Positions 23,867 to 31,620 of a stretch of DNA of 45,795 nucleotides are shown here, piece after piece; within the stretch, counting starts at the first letter, position 1; each line of letters starts with the position of its first letter. The stretch covers positions 1-45,795 of the forward strand of contig JAZSPM010000082.1 of the NCBI GenBank assembly GCA_045537455.1, written 5' to 3'. The translations under genes were made by a program, and so were the position numbers. The stretch comes from Ornithomonoglobus_A sp045537455 (GTDB taxonomy: Bacteria; Bacillota; Clostridia; UBA1381). Below the pieces are notes generated by a model. That model was not told the DNA's origin, ran no database searches, and worked only from the letters and a program-made list of their open reading frames with translations.

Positions 23867-24664
23867 TTGAACTGGGAAAATATTTTAAATATATCAAAGC
23901 CATTTATAAAAACGGGCCTGATACTGTTAATCGGTCATATAATTATTGTTTATATCGTAAGGATTATCAGAAGTGCATTAAAAAAAAGCAGCATGGATGA
24001 ATCGCTTTCGAAATTTCTTGCAAAGGCGATTAATATAACCTTACACATATTGATTGTATTGTCGGCAATAAGCAGTCTCGGTATACCCACTACAGGGCTT
24101 GTTGCGGCACTTTCGGCAGGTGTAGTTGCTGTCGGAGTGGCATTAAAGGATTCGCTTGGGAATATAGCAGGAGGAATTTTGTTGCTTATATCACCAAGAT
24201 TTGTAACGGGTGATTATATAGAAACAGAAAATGATGGTGGCACTGTAATCAGTGTGGATTTACTTCATACAACAGTCAGGACGCCTGATAATAAGCAGGT
24301 GAGTATTCCAAACGGTGTACTTATTAACAGCCATATAACAAACTATTCAAGAGAGCAAAAACGGCGTGTGGATATTACAATCCCAATTCCTTATGAAGCA
24401 GATTCTGAAACAGCAAAACAGATTATTAAGCAGACGGTATTAAAGCATCCGTCAGTGCTTGCTGAGCCGGAAGAGCCGTTTGTGCGTGTTATGGGCTATG
24501 GTGACAGTGCTGTGAATGTCGTAATACGAAGCTGGTGCAGCACATCAGATTACTGGACTGTATATTTTGATTTAACAGAGCAAATCCGTACAGAGCTGAA
24601 GGAACACGACATGGATATACCGTATAATAAAATAGACGTAATATTAAAGGCAAGCACAAAATAA
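23867..24664 (+). CDS. mscS: small-conductance mechanosensitive channel, MscS family
   Basis: A 265-residue MscS-type channel that opens on membrane tension and releases solutes under hypo-osmotic shock. Helices lie near 15-33, 52-75 and 80-112. The pore helix is typical (GLVAALSAGVVAVGVALKDSLGNIAGG), followed by the beta domain (FVTGDYIETENDGGTV, TPDNKQVSIPNG) and the alpha/beta vestibule. The start is TTG at 23867, supported by AAGGAGG 10 nt upstream; no ATG is near. Convergent with the GH28-like gene with only 19 bp between and no visible terminator. Confidence 0.93.
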   Translation: MNWENILNISKPFIKTGLILLIGHIIIVYIVRIIRSALKKSSMDESLSKFLAKAINITLHILIVLSAISSLGIPTTGLVAALSAGVVAVGVALKDSLGNIAGGILLLISPRFVTGDYIETENDGGTVISVDLLHTTVRTPDNKQVSIPNGVLINSHITNYSREQKRRVDITIPIPYEADSETAKQIIKQTVLKHPSVLAEPEEPFVRVMGYGDSAVNVVIRSWCSTSDYWTVYFDLTEQIRTELKEHDMDIPYNKIDVILKASTK

Positions 24665-24683
24665 CAAATATATTCAATTTAGT

Positions 24684-25877
24684 TCAAAAGGTCGAATTAA
24701 TAGTTCCATTATTCACCAAAAGCTTATCTTCTCCGCCGTCAACATTATGCATATACAATTTGTCTATAACACCATTATTTGTAAACATCGTTATCGGCTT
24801 ATCCGTCGAATTCTGATGAATGATATTTGAAAGTGAAAGTGTTTTTATATAAGCATTTTCACACACCTTCAAGGTTTCTACATCAGATATATCTTCATTT
24901 CTGCATAGATTGTCTATTGTAAGAAAATCAATATCCAAATCGCCGTCAACCCATATAAATGCAAACGGATAATATGAATTATCTCCCTTATTATATTCCG
25001 GAATCCTCGGTGCATTTTTGCCGTAAATATTTTTTATGGTAATATGACTCATTTTTCCTCTTATACCTGTACGAGGATAAAAATATGTCAATCCTATGCA
25101 ATTCTGATAAAATGTTCCAAAAACATTTGAAATTGAAATTCTTGCAACCAACGATTTTGTTGAAAGCAGTCTCACACCTCTTAAAGAATCACTGCCAAAA
25201 ACTCCATCAATTAAAATATCCTGTATAGGTCCGTCACAGCCGTCATCAGCATTCAGTGCAACTATATCATCATAACAAGTCCCCTGAACATTTCTTACAC
25301 TGCCATATTGGCATCCGCCATCAATATGAATTCCGTCCATATTTTCTGCTGTAGGATTTCCTAAGTTCTGGTCAAACCTAATATTCTCCACTGTAAAATA
25401 TTTTATATACGCCATTTCAACACAATATGTTACCGGATTTTTAATTGTTAAATCATGAATCGATAGTCTTATGATTTTATAAAAACGCATTACAGAGCCT
25501 CGATACGAATCAACATATCTGACAACAGTATCAGGATTTCCGTCTCTGTGTGAATTACAGTATTTTCTATACTCACCTGACTTTATGGGATTAGGTGCCT
25601 GATTTACATTATCAAAATCCCATATACCGCCCACAATACATATATCATGTGCATCCTCATCTGCATTTGTTAGCATAAAACAGTTGCTTCCGGGCATGAG
25701 CTTTATTGTAGTTGTCTCGCCAAGCTTTAAAGTTTGGTTACTGTATATTTTAAGAGTTTTACTTATACTGTAATTTTTTTCAGGCACAGGAAGCTCAATT
25801 ACTGAAGCTTTACTGTCAAGTATCTCCTGAATTGCCGGTGTATCATCATGTATTCCATCTCCATATAATCTGTACAT
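24684..25877 (-). CDS. GH28-like right-handed beta-helix protein, intracellular
   Basis: A 397-residue parallel beta-helix protein of the pectate lyase / polygalacturonase superfamily. The N-terminus has the DGIHDDTPAIQEIL signature. GH28-type acids can be placed at D181 (NMDGIHIDGG) and D203-D204 (CYDDIVALN), with the spacing of classical polygalacturonases. The GH28 histidine motif (GHG) downstream is missing; the equivalent area reads FGSDSLRGVRLLS. There is no signal peptide, so it should act on oligosaccharides inside the cell or be a diverged lyase or epimerase. It is divergent from an AraC regulator that probably controls it. Confidence 0.7.
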   Translation of the reverse strand: MYRLYGDGIHDDTPAIQEILDSKASVIELPVPEKNYSISKTLKIYSNQTLKLGETTTIKLMPGSNCFMLTNADEDAHDICIVGGIWDFDNVNQAPNPIKSGEYRKYCNSHRDGNPDTVVRYVDSYRGSVMRFYKIIRLSIHDLTIKNPVTYCVEMAYIKYFTVENIRFDQNLGNPTAENMDGIHIDGGCQYGSVRNVQGTCYDDIVALNADDGCDGPIQDILIDGVFGSDSLRGVRLLSTKSLVARISISNVFGTFYQNCIGLTYFYPRTGIRGKMSHITIKNIYGKNAPRIPEYNKGDNSYYPFAFIWVDGDLDIDFLTIDNLCRNEDISDVETLKVCENAYIKTLSLSNIIHQNSTDKPITMFTNNGVIDKLYMHNVDGGEDKLLVNNGTINSTF

Positions 25878-25916
25878 TTTATCAAATTCCTTTCTATGAT
25901 ATTTAATTTTATGTTT

Positions 25917-25945
25917 ATTATATCATATTATCACTCACTTCTCTA
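25917..25945 (-). promoter_or_regulatory. extended -10 promoter of the GH28-like gene
   Basis: TATAAT (25917-25922) with TGA in front and TAGAGA (25940-25945) at 17 bp, minus strand. The -35 box abuts that of the divergent araC-type promoter. Confidence 0.6.
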
Positions 25946-25975
25946 TTGACATTTCGGCTAAATATATGGTATAAT
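25946..25975 (+). promoter_or_regulatory. sigma-A promoter of the AraC-family regulator
   Basis: TTGACA (25946-25951), 18 bp, TATAAT (25970-25975) with extended TGG. Confidence 0.75.
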
Positions 25976-26007
25976 CGTCAGTATAAAAAACGAACTGAGG
26001 TAATCAA

Positions 26008-26835
26008 ATGTATTCTTCTAAAAAAGAAATAATAAAAATCCCTGATTTGAGTAGCTTTACCATTATGATAAAACACACTCAAACCAACAGAAAATCGCAT
26101 TTCCATGAAATAACACAACATACTCATAAGGAGCTTGAAATATATATAAATCTCAGCGGTGATGTCTCTTTTTTTGTAGAAAATCGCTTATATCGCATGA
26201 ACCGAGGAGATGTAATTATTGCTTATCCCGGCGAATATCATCACTGCGTCTACCGTTCTGATGCAGACCATACATTCTTTTGGATTCTGCTTGATATTGA
26301 CAAGAACGAATATTTATTACAGTTTTTCAAAGACCTTAATGTGAATTTCATTTCTGCTTCCGAAAATTCAAAAAACGAGATAATAGATTTATGTTACGGT
26401 ATGTTTAACAAGGATTTAAGTGATGTGGAAAAGTTCTATTATCTTTTGCGTTTTATCATAATATTAAAAACAAATGAAAAAAATAATATTTCACTTTTGA
26501 ACAATCTTCCGGAAGATTGTTTGAATATACTGGAATATATAAATGAGCACATCTCCGAAGAATTAAAAATTATAAATATAGCTGATACTCTTCATTTAAG
26601 CGAAAGCACTATTGAACGCAGATTTAAAGAATACCTTGGCATAAAACCTCTTGAATATATCCAAAAGAAAAAAATGATTTTAGCTGCCGAATTATTAAGT
26701 AACGGAGAATCAGTGCTGAATACAGGCCTAAGTGTAGGATATTCGGACAATTCTTATTTTATAAAATTATTTAAAACATATTATGGAATAACACCGTTTC
26801 AATATAAAAAACAAAAGAAAAATCCAACCGAATAA
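26008..26835 (+). CDS. AraC-family transcriptional regulator with cupin sensor
   Basis: A 275-residue regulator. The N-terminal cupin-like domain (about 15-110) has the HTHKELEIYINLSGD and MNRGDVIIAYPGEYHH segments typical of sugar-sensing AraC proteins. The C-terminal region (about 175-272) holds two helix-turn-helix motifs (IADTLHLSESTIERRFKEYLG and VGYSDNSYFIKLFKTYYGITPFQYK). It is divergent from the GH28-like gene with abutting -35 boxes, so it probably controls that gene in response to a plant-derived sugar. The ligand is not deducible. Low-GC codon use resembles its neighbours. Confidence 0.9.
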   Translation: MYSSKKEIIKIPDLSSFTIMIKHTQTNRKSHFHEITQHTHKELEIYINLSGDVSFFVENRLYRMNRGDVIIAYPGEYHHCVYRSDADHTFFWILLDIDKNEYLLQFFKDLNVNFISASENSKNEIIDLCYGMFNKDLSDVEKFYYLLRFIIILKTNEKNNISLLNNLPEDCLNILEYINEHISEELKIINIADTLHLSESTIERRFKEYLGIKPLEYIQKKKMILAAELLSNGESVLNTGLSVGYSDNSYFIKLFKTYYGITPFQYKKQKKNPTE

Positions 26836-26956
26836 AACAAATTTACTGTAAGTAAGGAAAATATGCATTTTTAATTTTATCTTAAAGAAATTTTTGTGAT
26901 ATACCAAAATAATTTATCATAAAATAAATATAAATAATTCCAAAGGAGTTAATAAA

Positions 26957-27991
26957 ATGAATATTATAATAACTGCCTATAGCTTTGTTGCCGCAGTAAT
27001 AGGTGCAGGCTTTGCTTCCGGGCAGGAAATTCTTACTTTTTTCACAGTTTACGGCAAATGGGGTATACTTGGAATGATTATTTCCGCTATGATTTTCGGC
27101 GGATTTTCATATGTTGTTCTTGATTCATGCCGTCAATTTAAAATTTCCGACTACAACACTTTAACTTCAATGGTAATGAGCAAAAAAATAAAAAAGCTTT
27201 CGGATATTCTTACGTTTATTTTTCTGCTCTGTTCTTTCGCTGTTATGATTGCATGCTTTGGCGAAACCATGTATCTGATGTTCGGATTACATAAAGGCAT
27301 CACCTCCGCCGTATTTGCTGCCGTATGTACAGGTATAATATGTACAGGAACAGATAAGGCATTAAAGCTGAACGGAATACTCGGTATTATTACGTCAGCC
27401 GGAATTATTTCTGTTGCCTTATACCTTTTACGCTTCCGGGAGCATCAGACATTTGCTCCGCAGGCATCAGCAATAATTTCAGGTGCCGGATATTCAGGCT
27501 ATAATCTTATCGGTACAGGCGTTATTCTTGCAAGTATGAGCAAAAATATCCGCTCCCGTCGTGAAGCGCTGCTCACGGGTGCTGTCAGTGCAATATCCCT
27601 TTTTATTATGATGGGGCTTATATATTTTCTTTTGAGTATCTACTATAAATATATAAGCTTAGGCGAAATCCCCATGCTTACGCTTGCGATGCGTGAAAAT
27701 AAAGTTATTACATATTTTTATTTGCTTATGCTTGTTTTTGCCGTTGTAACAACCGCAATTTCAAGCGGAATAGGTGCCTCAGAGCTTGCAGGCTTTAAAA
27801 ATGTTTATCAGTTCATATTATTTGGAAGTGTAGGCTTCTGCGTATCATGTGCGGGCTTTTCGAAGGTTATTGATACGGCTTATAGAATATGCGGTTATGC
27901 AGGAATAATAATTATAATATATTTTTTAAAAAATTTAAAAAAAGCAGAAATAGAAAGAAAATCAAAGAAAACAGGAGATTTTATTGAATAA
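26957..27991 (+). CDS. YkvI-family membrane protein (LeuT-fold transporter-like)
   Basis: A 344-residue integral membrane protein with about ten helices. The first helix contains the unwound glycine-rich motif VIGAGFASGQEILTFF, typical of YkvI proteins of the APC/LeuT-fold group; SGAGYSGYNLIG and AISSGIGASELAG are further glycine-rich breaks. The substrate is unknown. AAAGGAG lies 9 nt before the ATG. The preceding 121-bp gap is AT-rich and holds no clear promoter. Confidence 0.8.
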   Translation: MNIIITAYSFVAAVIGAGFASGQEILTFFTVYGKWGILGMIISAMIFGGFSYVVLDSCRQFKISDYNTLTSMVMSKKIKKLSDILTFIFLLCSFAVMIACFGETMYLMFGLHKGITSAVFAAVCTGIICTGTDKALKLNGILGIITSAGIISVALYLLRFREHQTFAPQASAIISGAGYSGYNLIGTGVILASMSKNIRSRREALLTGAVSAISLFIMMGLIYFLLSIYYKYISLGEIPMLTLAMRENKVITYFYLLMLVFAVVTTAISSGIGASELAGFKNVYQFILFGSVGFCVSCAGFSKVIDTAYRICGYAGIIIIIYFLKNLKKAEIERKSKKTGDFIE

Positions 27992-28013
27992 TTCCGTAAA
28001 AATCAGCTATAAT
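27984..28013 (+). promoter_or_regulatory. tRNA operon promoter P1
   Basis: TTGAAT (27984-27989), 18 bp, TATAAT (28008-28013). It overlaps the last codons of the YkvI-like gene. Confidence 0.55.
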
Positions 28014-28018
28014 TAGAT

Positions 28019-28047
28019 TTGAAAAAATCTGAAATATCTGTTATTAT
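28019..28047 (+). promoter_or_regulatory. tRNA operon promoter P2
   Basis: TTGAAA (28019-28024), 17 bp, TATTAT (28042-28047), about 35 bp before the first tRNA. Confidence 0.55.
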
Positions 28048-28082
28048 ATACAAGTCGTCTGATGAATGACAGTGTGAGATTG

Positions 28083-28159
28083 CGGGATGTAGCGCAGTTT
28101 GGTAGCGCATCTGGTTTGGGACCAGAGGGCCGCAGGTTCGAATCCTGTCATCCCGACCA
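28083..28159 (+). tRNA. tRNA-Pro (anticodon TGG)
   Basis: 77 nt with encoded CCA. Acceptor CGGGATG / CATCCCG, anticodon loop TTTGGGA between TCTGG and CCAGA, T-loop GTTCGAAT. First of a four-tRNA operon. Confidence 0.97.
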
Positions 28160-28194
28160 TTTCTTTTTGAAGGTTGTCGATTTGTCAGATATTC

Positions 28195-28270
28195 GGGAGT
28201 TTAGCTCAGCTGGGAGAGCGTCTGCCTTACAAGCAGGATGTCACAGGTTCGAGCCCTGTAACTCCCACCA
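28195..28270 (+). tRNA. tRNA-Val (anticodon TAC)
   Basis: 76 nt with encoded CCA. Acceptor GGGAGTT / AACTCCC, anticodon loop CTTACAA, T-arm ACAGGTTCGAGCCCTGT. Confidence 0.97.
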
Positions 28271-28288
28271 GTATCGCTCAGGCGATAC
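28271..28288 (+). repeat. hairpin in the tRNA-Val/tRNA-Thr spacer
   Basis: GTATCGC / GCGATAC with a 4-nt loop, starting immediately after the CCA of tRNA-Val. It may guide processing of the tRNA precursor. Confidence 0.6.
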
Positions 28289-28293
28289 ACAAT

Positions 28294-28369
28294 GCTGGTG
28301 TAGCTCAATTGGTAGAGCAGCTGATTTGTAATCAGCAGGTCGCGGGTTCGAGTCCCATCACCAGCTCCA
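28294..28369 (+). tRNA. tRNA-Thr (anticodon TGT)
   Basis: 76 nt with encoded CCA. Acceptor GCTGGTG / CACCAGC, anticodon loop TTTGTAA between GCTGA and TCAGC. Confidence 0.97.
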
Positions 28370-28378
28370 TAACAAACA

Positions 28379-28398
28379 GGGTAAGCGAGAGCTTACCC
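28379..28398 (+). repeat. hairpin in the tRNA-Thr/tRNA-Tyr spacer
   Basis: GGGTAAGC / GCTTACCC closed by a GAGA (GNRA) tetraloop, 9 nt after tRNA-Thr. Confidence 0.65.
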
Positions 28399-28406
28399 TT
28401 ATATAT

Positions 28407-28491
28407 GGGAGAGTTCCCGAGCGGCCAAAGGGGGCAGACTGTAAATCTGTTGTCTTCGACTTCAGTGGTTCGAATCCACTCTCTCCCACCA
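28407..28491 (+). tRNA. tRNA-Tyr (anticodon GTA)
   Basis: 85 nt with encoded CCA and the long variable arm of a class II tRNA. Acceptor GGGAGAG / CTCTCCC, anticodon loop CTGTAAA. Confidence 0.97.
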
Positions 28492-28492
28492 G

Positions 28493-28521
28493 AAACGATG
28501 ATTTAAAATCATCGTTTTTTT
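28493..28521 (+). terminator. terminator of the tRNA operon
   Basis: 11-bp perfect stem AACGATGATTT / AAATCATCGTT followed by TTTTTT; it begins just after the CCA of tRNA-Tyr. Confidence 0.9.
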
Positions 28522-28542
28522 GTTTTTGAAAAAAACTATATA

Positions 28543-28578
28543 TTAAAAAATATAAAAGAAGCCTCTTTCAGGCTTCTT
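28543..28578 (-). terminator. terminator of the XRE regulator
   Basis: Stem AAGAAGCCT / AGGCTTCTT (28556-28578) with a 5-nt loop; followed on the minus strand by TTATATTTTTT. It overlaps the stop codon. Confidence 0.8.
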
Positions 28579-28879
28579 ATTTCATATATTTCATTGTTTG
28601 TAGAAGATGCTTTTTCTTTTCCGGGGATAAATATCTCCACTCTTCATAAAACTCCTTTAACTCAGGAGTCATTATAACCTGTTCATCATCAGAAAAAAAT
28701 TCTGCAAGACTAATGTTCATCGTTTCACATATAGATTGAAGTGTTGCAAGAGTCGGAACTGTACCACGATGAAATATATTTGACAGAGTTGACTCAGGTA
28801 TTTTGCTTTCTTTTGAAAGTCTATACTTTGACCACCCATATTTTTCAAGATTATAATTTAACCTCTGTATAATATCCAC
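28577..28879 (-). CDS. XRE-family helix-turn-helix transcriptional regulator
   Basis: A 100-residue protein whose residues about 14-62 form a Cro/CI-type HTH (GWSKYRLSKESKIPESTLSNIFHRG, then PTLATLQSICETMNISLAEFF). The remaining helices (about 65-98) may dimerise. The start is GTG at 28879, with GGTGG upstream and a TATAAT at 28904-28909 (minus strand). It is divergent from the SLOG gene. Such small regulators often come from mobile elements; target unknown. Confidence 0.85.
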   Translation of the reverse strand: MDIIQRLNYNLEKYGWSKYRLSKESKIPESTLSNIFHRGTVPTLATLQSICETMNISLAEFFSDDEQVIMTPELKEFYEEWRYLSPEKKKHLLQTMKYMK

Positions 28880-28961
28880 TTCACCACCATCTTTCTTAAC
28901 ATAATTATACTACTAAGTTGAGTTGTTTCATAGACTGCAAGAAATGAAGTAAATACTACTA

Positions 28962-28990
28962 TTGATAATTTATGCACTTTATGTTATAAT
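28962..28990 (+). promoter_or_regulatory. sigma-A promoter of the SLOG gene
   Basis: TTGATA (28962-28967), 17 bp, TATAAT (28985-28990). Transcription should start near 28997, which rules out any translation start inside this promoter. Confidence 0.75.
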
Positions 28991-29027
28991 TATTATAAAA
29001 AGAATTTTAATAGAAAGTGTGATATAT

Positions 29028-29516
29028 TTGACTGAACAGGAAAAACGTAAACTGCGGGTTTGTTTTACAGGACACCGTCCCGAAAAACTTAATATCTCCA
29101 AGAATAAAATCAAGTCTGCTTTACTAAACGAAATAATAAAAGCTATAAATGATGAGTTTAAAGTATTTATTTCAGGCATGTCACGTGGAGTAGATATGTG
29201 GGCGGCTGAAATTATTCTTGAGCTTAAAAATGAATACCCTGACATTAAACTTATAGCAGCTATCCCGTTTGAAGGCTTTGAGTTAAAATGGAGTACGAGC
29301 AATCAAAAACAGTATCATCACTTGCTAAATCAGGCGGATTTAGTTAAATATGTATGCCCTAATTTTAGCTACGATTCGTATCAACTCCGCAACAAGTGGA
29401 TGGTAGATCACTCCGCACGCGTAATTGCTGTTTGGAACGGCAAAAAAAGTGGTACCAAAAATACTATTGATTATGCCAACAGATGCGGTATCGAACTCAT
29501 AAACATTTATAAATAG
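29028..29516 (+). CDS. SLOG-domain protein (DUF1273/YpsA-like)
   Basis: A 162-residue Rossmann-like protein of the SLOG superfamily. It shows CFTGHRPEKL near the start, the ligand-loop FISGMSRGVDMWAAE, and IAVWNGKKSGTKNTIDYA near the end, a pattern shared with phage-borne DUF1273 and YpsA proteins. SLOG domains bind nucleotide-derived ligands in stress and anti-phage systems. Start chosen as TTG at 29028 (GAAAG about 10 nt upstream), because the longer frame from 28962 begins inside the promoter. No effector gene is beside it, so it is not recognisable as a known defence system. It ends at the terminator shared with the ribosomal operon. Confidence 0.8.
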   Translation: MTEQEKRKLRVCFTGHRPEKLNISKNKIKSALLNEIIKAINDEFKVFISGMSRGVDMWAAEIILELKNEYPDIKLIAAIPFEGFELKWSTSNQKQYHHLLNQADLVKYVCPNFSYDSYQLRNKWMVDHSARVIAVWNGKKSGTKNTIDYANRCGIELINIYK

Positions 29517-29556
29517 AAAATTAACATACAAGTAGAATATAAAATTACCCACCAAA

Positions 29557-29580
29557 AAATCCACCCTTTCGGGTGGATTT
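29557..29580. terminator. bidirectional terminator at the end of the ribosomal superoperon
   Basis: Perfect 10-bp stem AAATCCACCC / GGGTGGATTT; on the minus strand the loop is GAAA and a T-run follows. It serves rplQ and the convergent SLOG gene. Confidence 0.9.
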
Positions 29581-29589
29581 AATTTTTAA

Positions 29590-29934
29590 TTAGTCAACAA
29601 GTTCAAGAATTGCCATTTCAGCACTGTCACCACGACGTGGGCCAGTCTTTAGGATTCTTGTGTAACCGCCGTTTCTCTCTGCATACTTAGGAGCGATTTC
29701 GCTGAACAGCTTTGTTACAACGTCCTCTTTAGTGATAAACTCCAAAGCCTGACGGCGAGAATGAAGCGTATTCTTCTTACCCAAAGTAATCATCTTTTCA
29801 GCCATACTCTGAGTTTCTTTTGCTCTTGTTACTGTTGTTTCAATCTTTCCGTTCTCTAAAAAGCTTGTTACCAAATTACGCAGCATAGCTTTTCTCTGAG
29901 CTGTAGGAAGACCTAACTTTCTTGTTCCCGGCAT
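29590..29934 (-). CDS. rplQ: 50S ribosomal protein L17
   Basis: A 114-residue protein beginning MPGTRKLGLPTAQRKAMLRNL, with the family block ETTVTRAKETQSMAEKMITLGKK and the GGYTRILK motif near the C-terminus. L17 binds 23S rRNA near the exit-tunnel rim. It is the last gene of the alpha operon, 15 bp after rpoA, and reads into the bidirectional terminator. Length is typical for Firmicutes. Confidence 0.98.
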   Translation of the reverse strand: MPGTRKLGLPTAQRKAMLRNLVTSFLENGKIETTVTRAKETQSMAEKMITLGKKNTLHSRRQALEFITKEDVVTKLFSEIAPKYAERNGGYTRILKTGPRRGDSAEMAILELVD

Positions 29935-29949
29935 ATCAGTTACCTCCTA

Positions 29950-30900
29950 TTAATCTTCTTCTTTCTTAAGATAAAGACCTAAACCGTTTAATTTGTTTAT
30001 GACTTCTTCAAGCGACTTTCTGCCCAGGTTTCTTACCTTCATCATGTCCTCCTCGGACTTGTTTGTAAGGTCTTCAACCGTATTGATACCTGCACGCTTT
30101 AAGCAGTTGTAAGAACGAACTGAAAGGTCAAGCTCTTCAATAGTCATTTCAAGAACCTTTTCCTTCTTGTTCTCTTCCTTCTCAACGATTATTTCCGTAT
30201 TCTTTGCTTCTTCTGACAGGTCAACAAACAGGCACAGAAGGTCATTCATGATTTTTGCAGATAAACTAACAGCCTCATCCGGCTTGATTGTTCCGTTTGT
30301 CCATACCTCAACCGAAAGCTTTTCTCTGTCGGTATACTGTCCCACACGTACATTATCTACTGTGTAGTTCACCTTTGTTACAGGTGTATATATGGAATCC
30401 ACCGGAATAACACCGATTACTGACTGTGCGCCGCTCTTGTTCTTATCGGCACTGACATAGCCTCTGCCTTTTGATAGAGTAATTTCCATGTAAAGATGTG
30501 CGTCATCGTTAAGTGTTGCAATATGAAGATCAGGATTGAAAATTTCAATATCAGCATCACGCTTTATATCGCCGGCTTTAATCTCGCCTGCACCCTTTGC
30601 TTCTATATATACAGTTTTTGGTGAATCACCGTACAGCTTAAACGCAATCTTTTTGATGTTCAGTATAAGCTCTGTGACATCCTCCGTAACACCGGGAACT
30701 GTTGAAAATTCATGCTGAACGCCGTCAATCTTAATTGATGTAGCAGCGGCACCAGGCAATGATGACAACAGGATCCTGCGAAGTGAGTTACCAATAGTGG
30801 TACCGTAGCCTCTTTCAAGAGGAGAAACTACAAACTTACCGTAACGACCGTCCTCGCTCAACTCCGTACACTCAATGTTAGGCTTTTCCATTTCTATCAT
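29950..30900 (-). CDS. rpoA: RNA polymerase alpha subunit
   Basis: A 316-residue subunit: the N-terminal dimerisation and assembly domain (about 1-230; GYGTTIGNSLRRILLSSLPG, VPGVTEDV) and the C-terminal domain (about 245-315; EELDLSVRSYNCLKRAGI, KVRNLGRKSLEEV), which contacts UP elements and activators. The ATG at 30900 is preferred because AAAGGAGGG precedes it; a longer frame from 30939 has no RBS support. A 102-bp gap from rpsD holds two small hairpins. Confidence 0.98.
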   Translation of the reverse strand: MIEMEKPNIECTELSEDGRYGKFVVSPLERGYGTTIGNSLRRILLSSLPGAAATSIKIDGVQHEFSTVPGVTEDVTELILNIKKIAFKLYGDSPKTVYIEAKGAGEIKAGDIKRDADIEIFNPDLHIATLNDDAHLYMEITLSKGRGYVSADKNKSGAQSVIGVIPVDSIYTPVTKVNYTVDNVRVGQYTDREKLSVEVWTNGTIKPDEAVSLSAKIMNDLLCLFVDLSEEAKNTEIIVEKEENKKEKVLEMTIEELDLSVRSYNCLKRAGINTVEDLTNKSEEDMMKVRNLGRKSLEEVINKLNGLGLYLKKEED

Positions 30901-31002
30901 TCCAAAACCCTCCTTTAATCTTCGGATTACACACAGCATTACGCTGCATAAACCCTAAATAAATATATAATTTGTATCCACTTTACCGAGGGTAAATCGT
31001 TA

Positions 31003-31596
31003 TTATTTCGAGTACAACTCGACAATTAAATGCTCTTCAACTTCATACTCTATGTCGTCTCTGTTTGAAAGTCTTACAACCTTACCCGTAAGAGTATTCT
31101 TATCCATATCAAGCCACTGAGGAACAACACGCTTTGCGTTTTCTTCAACGATTTCCTTGATTCTTACTGAGCTTCTGCTCTTTTCCTTTACAGAGATAAC
31201 ATCACCCGGCTTTACAAGGTATGAAGGAATGTCAACCTTGTTTCCGTTTACTGTGATATGACCGTGATTAACTATCTGTCTTGCTTCGCGTCTTGTGTTT
31301 GCAAGACCAAGTCTGAATACTACGTTATCAAGTCTTGATTCAAGAATCTGAAGAAGCATTTCACCTGTGATGCCCTGTCTCTTTGTAGCCATCACATAAT
31401 ACTTCTTAAACTGCTTCTCAAGCAAGCCGTAGATGAACTTAACCTTCTGCTTTTCGTTAAGCTGAATACCGTATTCTGACTGCTTTTTTCTGCCCTTCTT
31501 TGGGTTCTTTATTGACTTCTTGTCTATACCCAAAACTGTAGGCTCTAAGCCCAAAGTTCTGCATCTCTTCAGTATAGGTTGAGTATTTCTTGCCAT
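31003..31596 (-). CDS. rpsD: 30S ribosomal protein S4
   Basis: A 197-residue primary 16S rRNA-binding protein. The S4 RNA-binding domain spans about 90-155 (SRLDNVVFRLGLANTRREARQIVNHGHITVNG). The N-terminus (MARNTQPILKRCRTLGLEP) lacks the four-cysteine zinc site of the C+ form, so this is the zinc-free type. With S3 and S5 it lines the mRNA entry. In many bacteria S4 regulates its own synthesis. Confidence 0.98.
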   Translation of the reverse strand: MARNTQPILKRCRTLGLEPTVLGIDKKSIKNPKKGRKKQSEYGIQLNEKQKVKFIYGLLEKQFKKYYVMATKRQGITGEMLLQILESRLDNVVFRLGLANTRREARQIVNHGHITVNGNKVDIPSYLVKPGDVISVKEKSRSSVRIKEIVEENAKRVVPQWLDMDKNTLTGKVVRLSNRDDIEYEVEEHLIVELYSK

Positions 31597-31620
31597 GATT
31601 TTTTCCTCCTTCTCTCTTAA

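Noticed and set aside
28062..28506. Two plus-strand reading frames of 89 and 110 codons
   Set aside because: They are translations through the tRNA-Pro, -Val, -Thr and -Tyr genes, which fold perfectly.
28493..29580. Integrative element with attachment sites at the tRNA cluster
   Set aside because: No integrase gene and no direct repeat of a tRNA 3' end was found on the far side.
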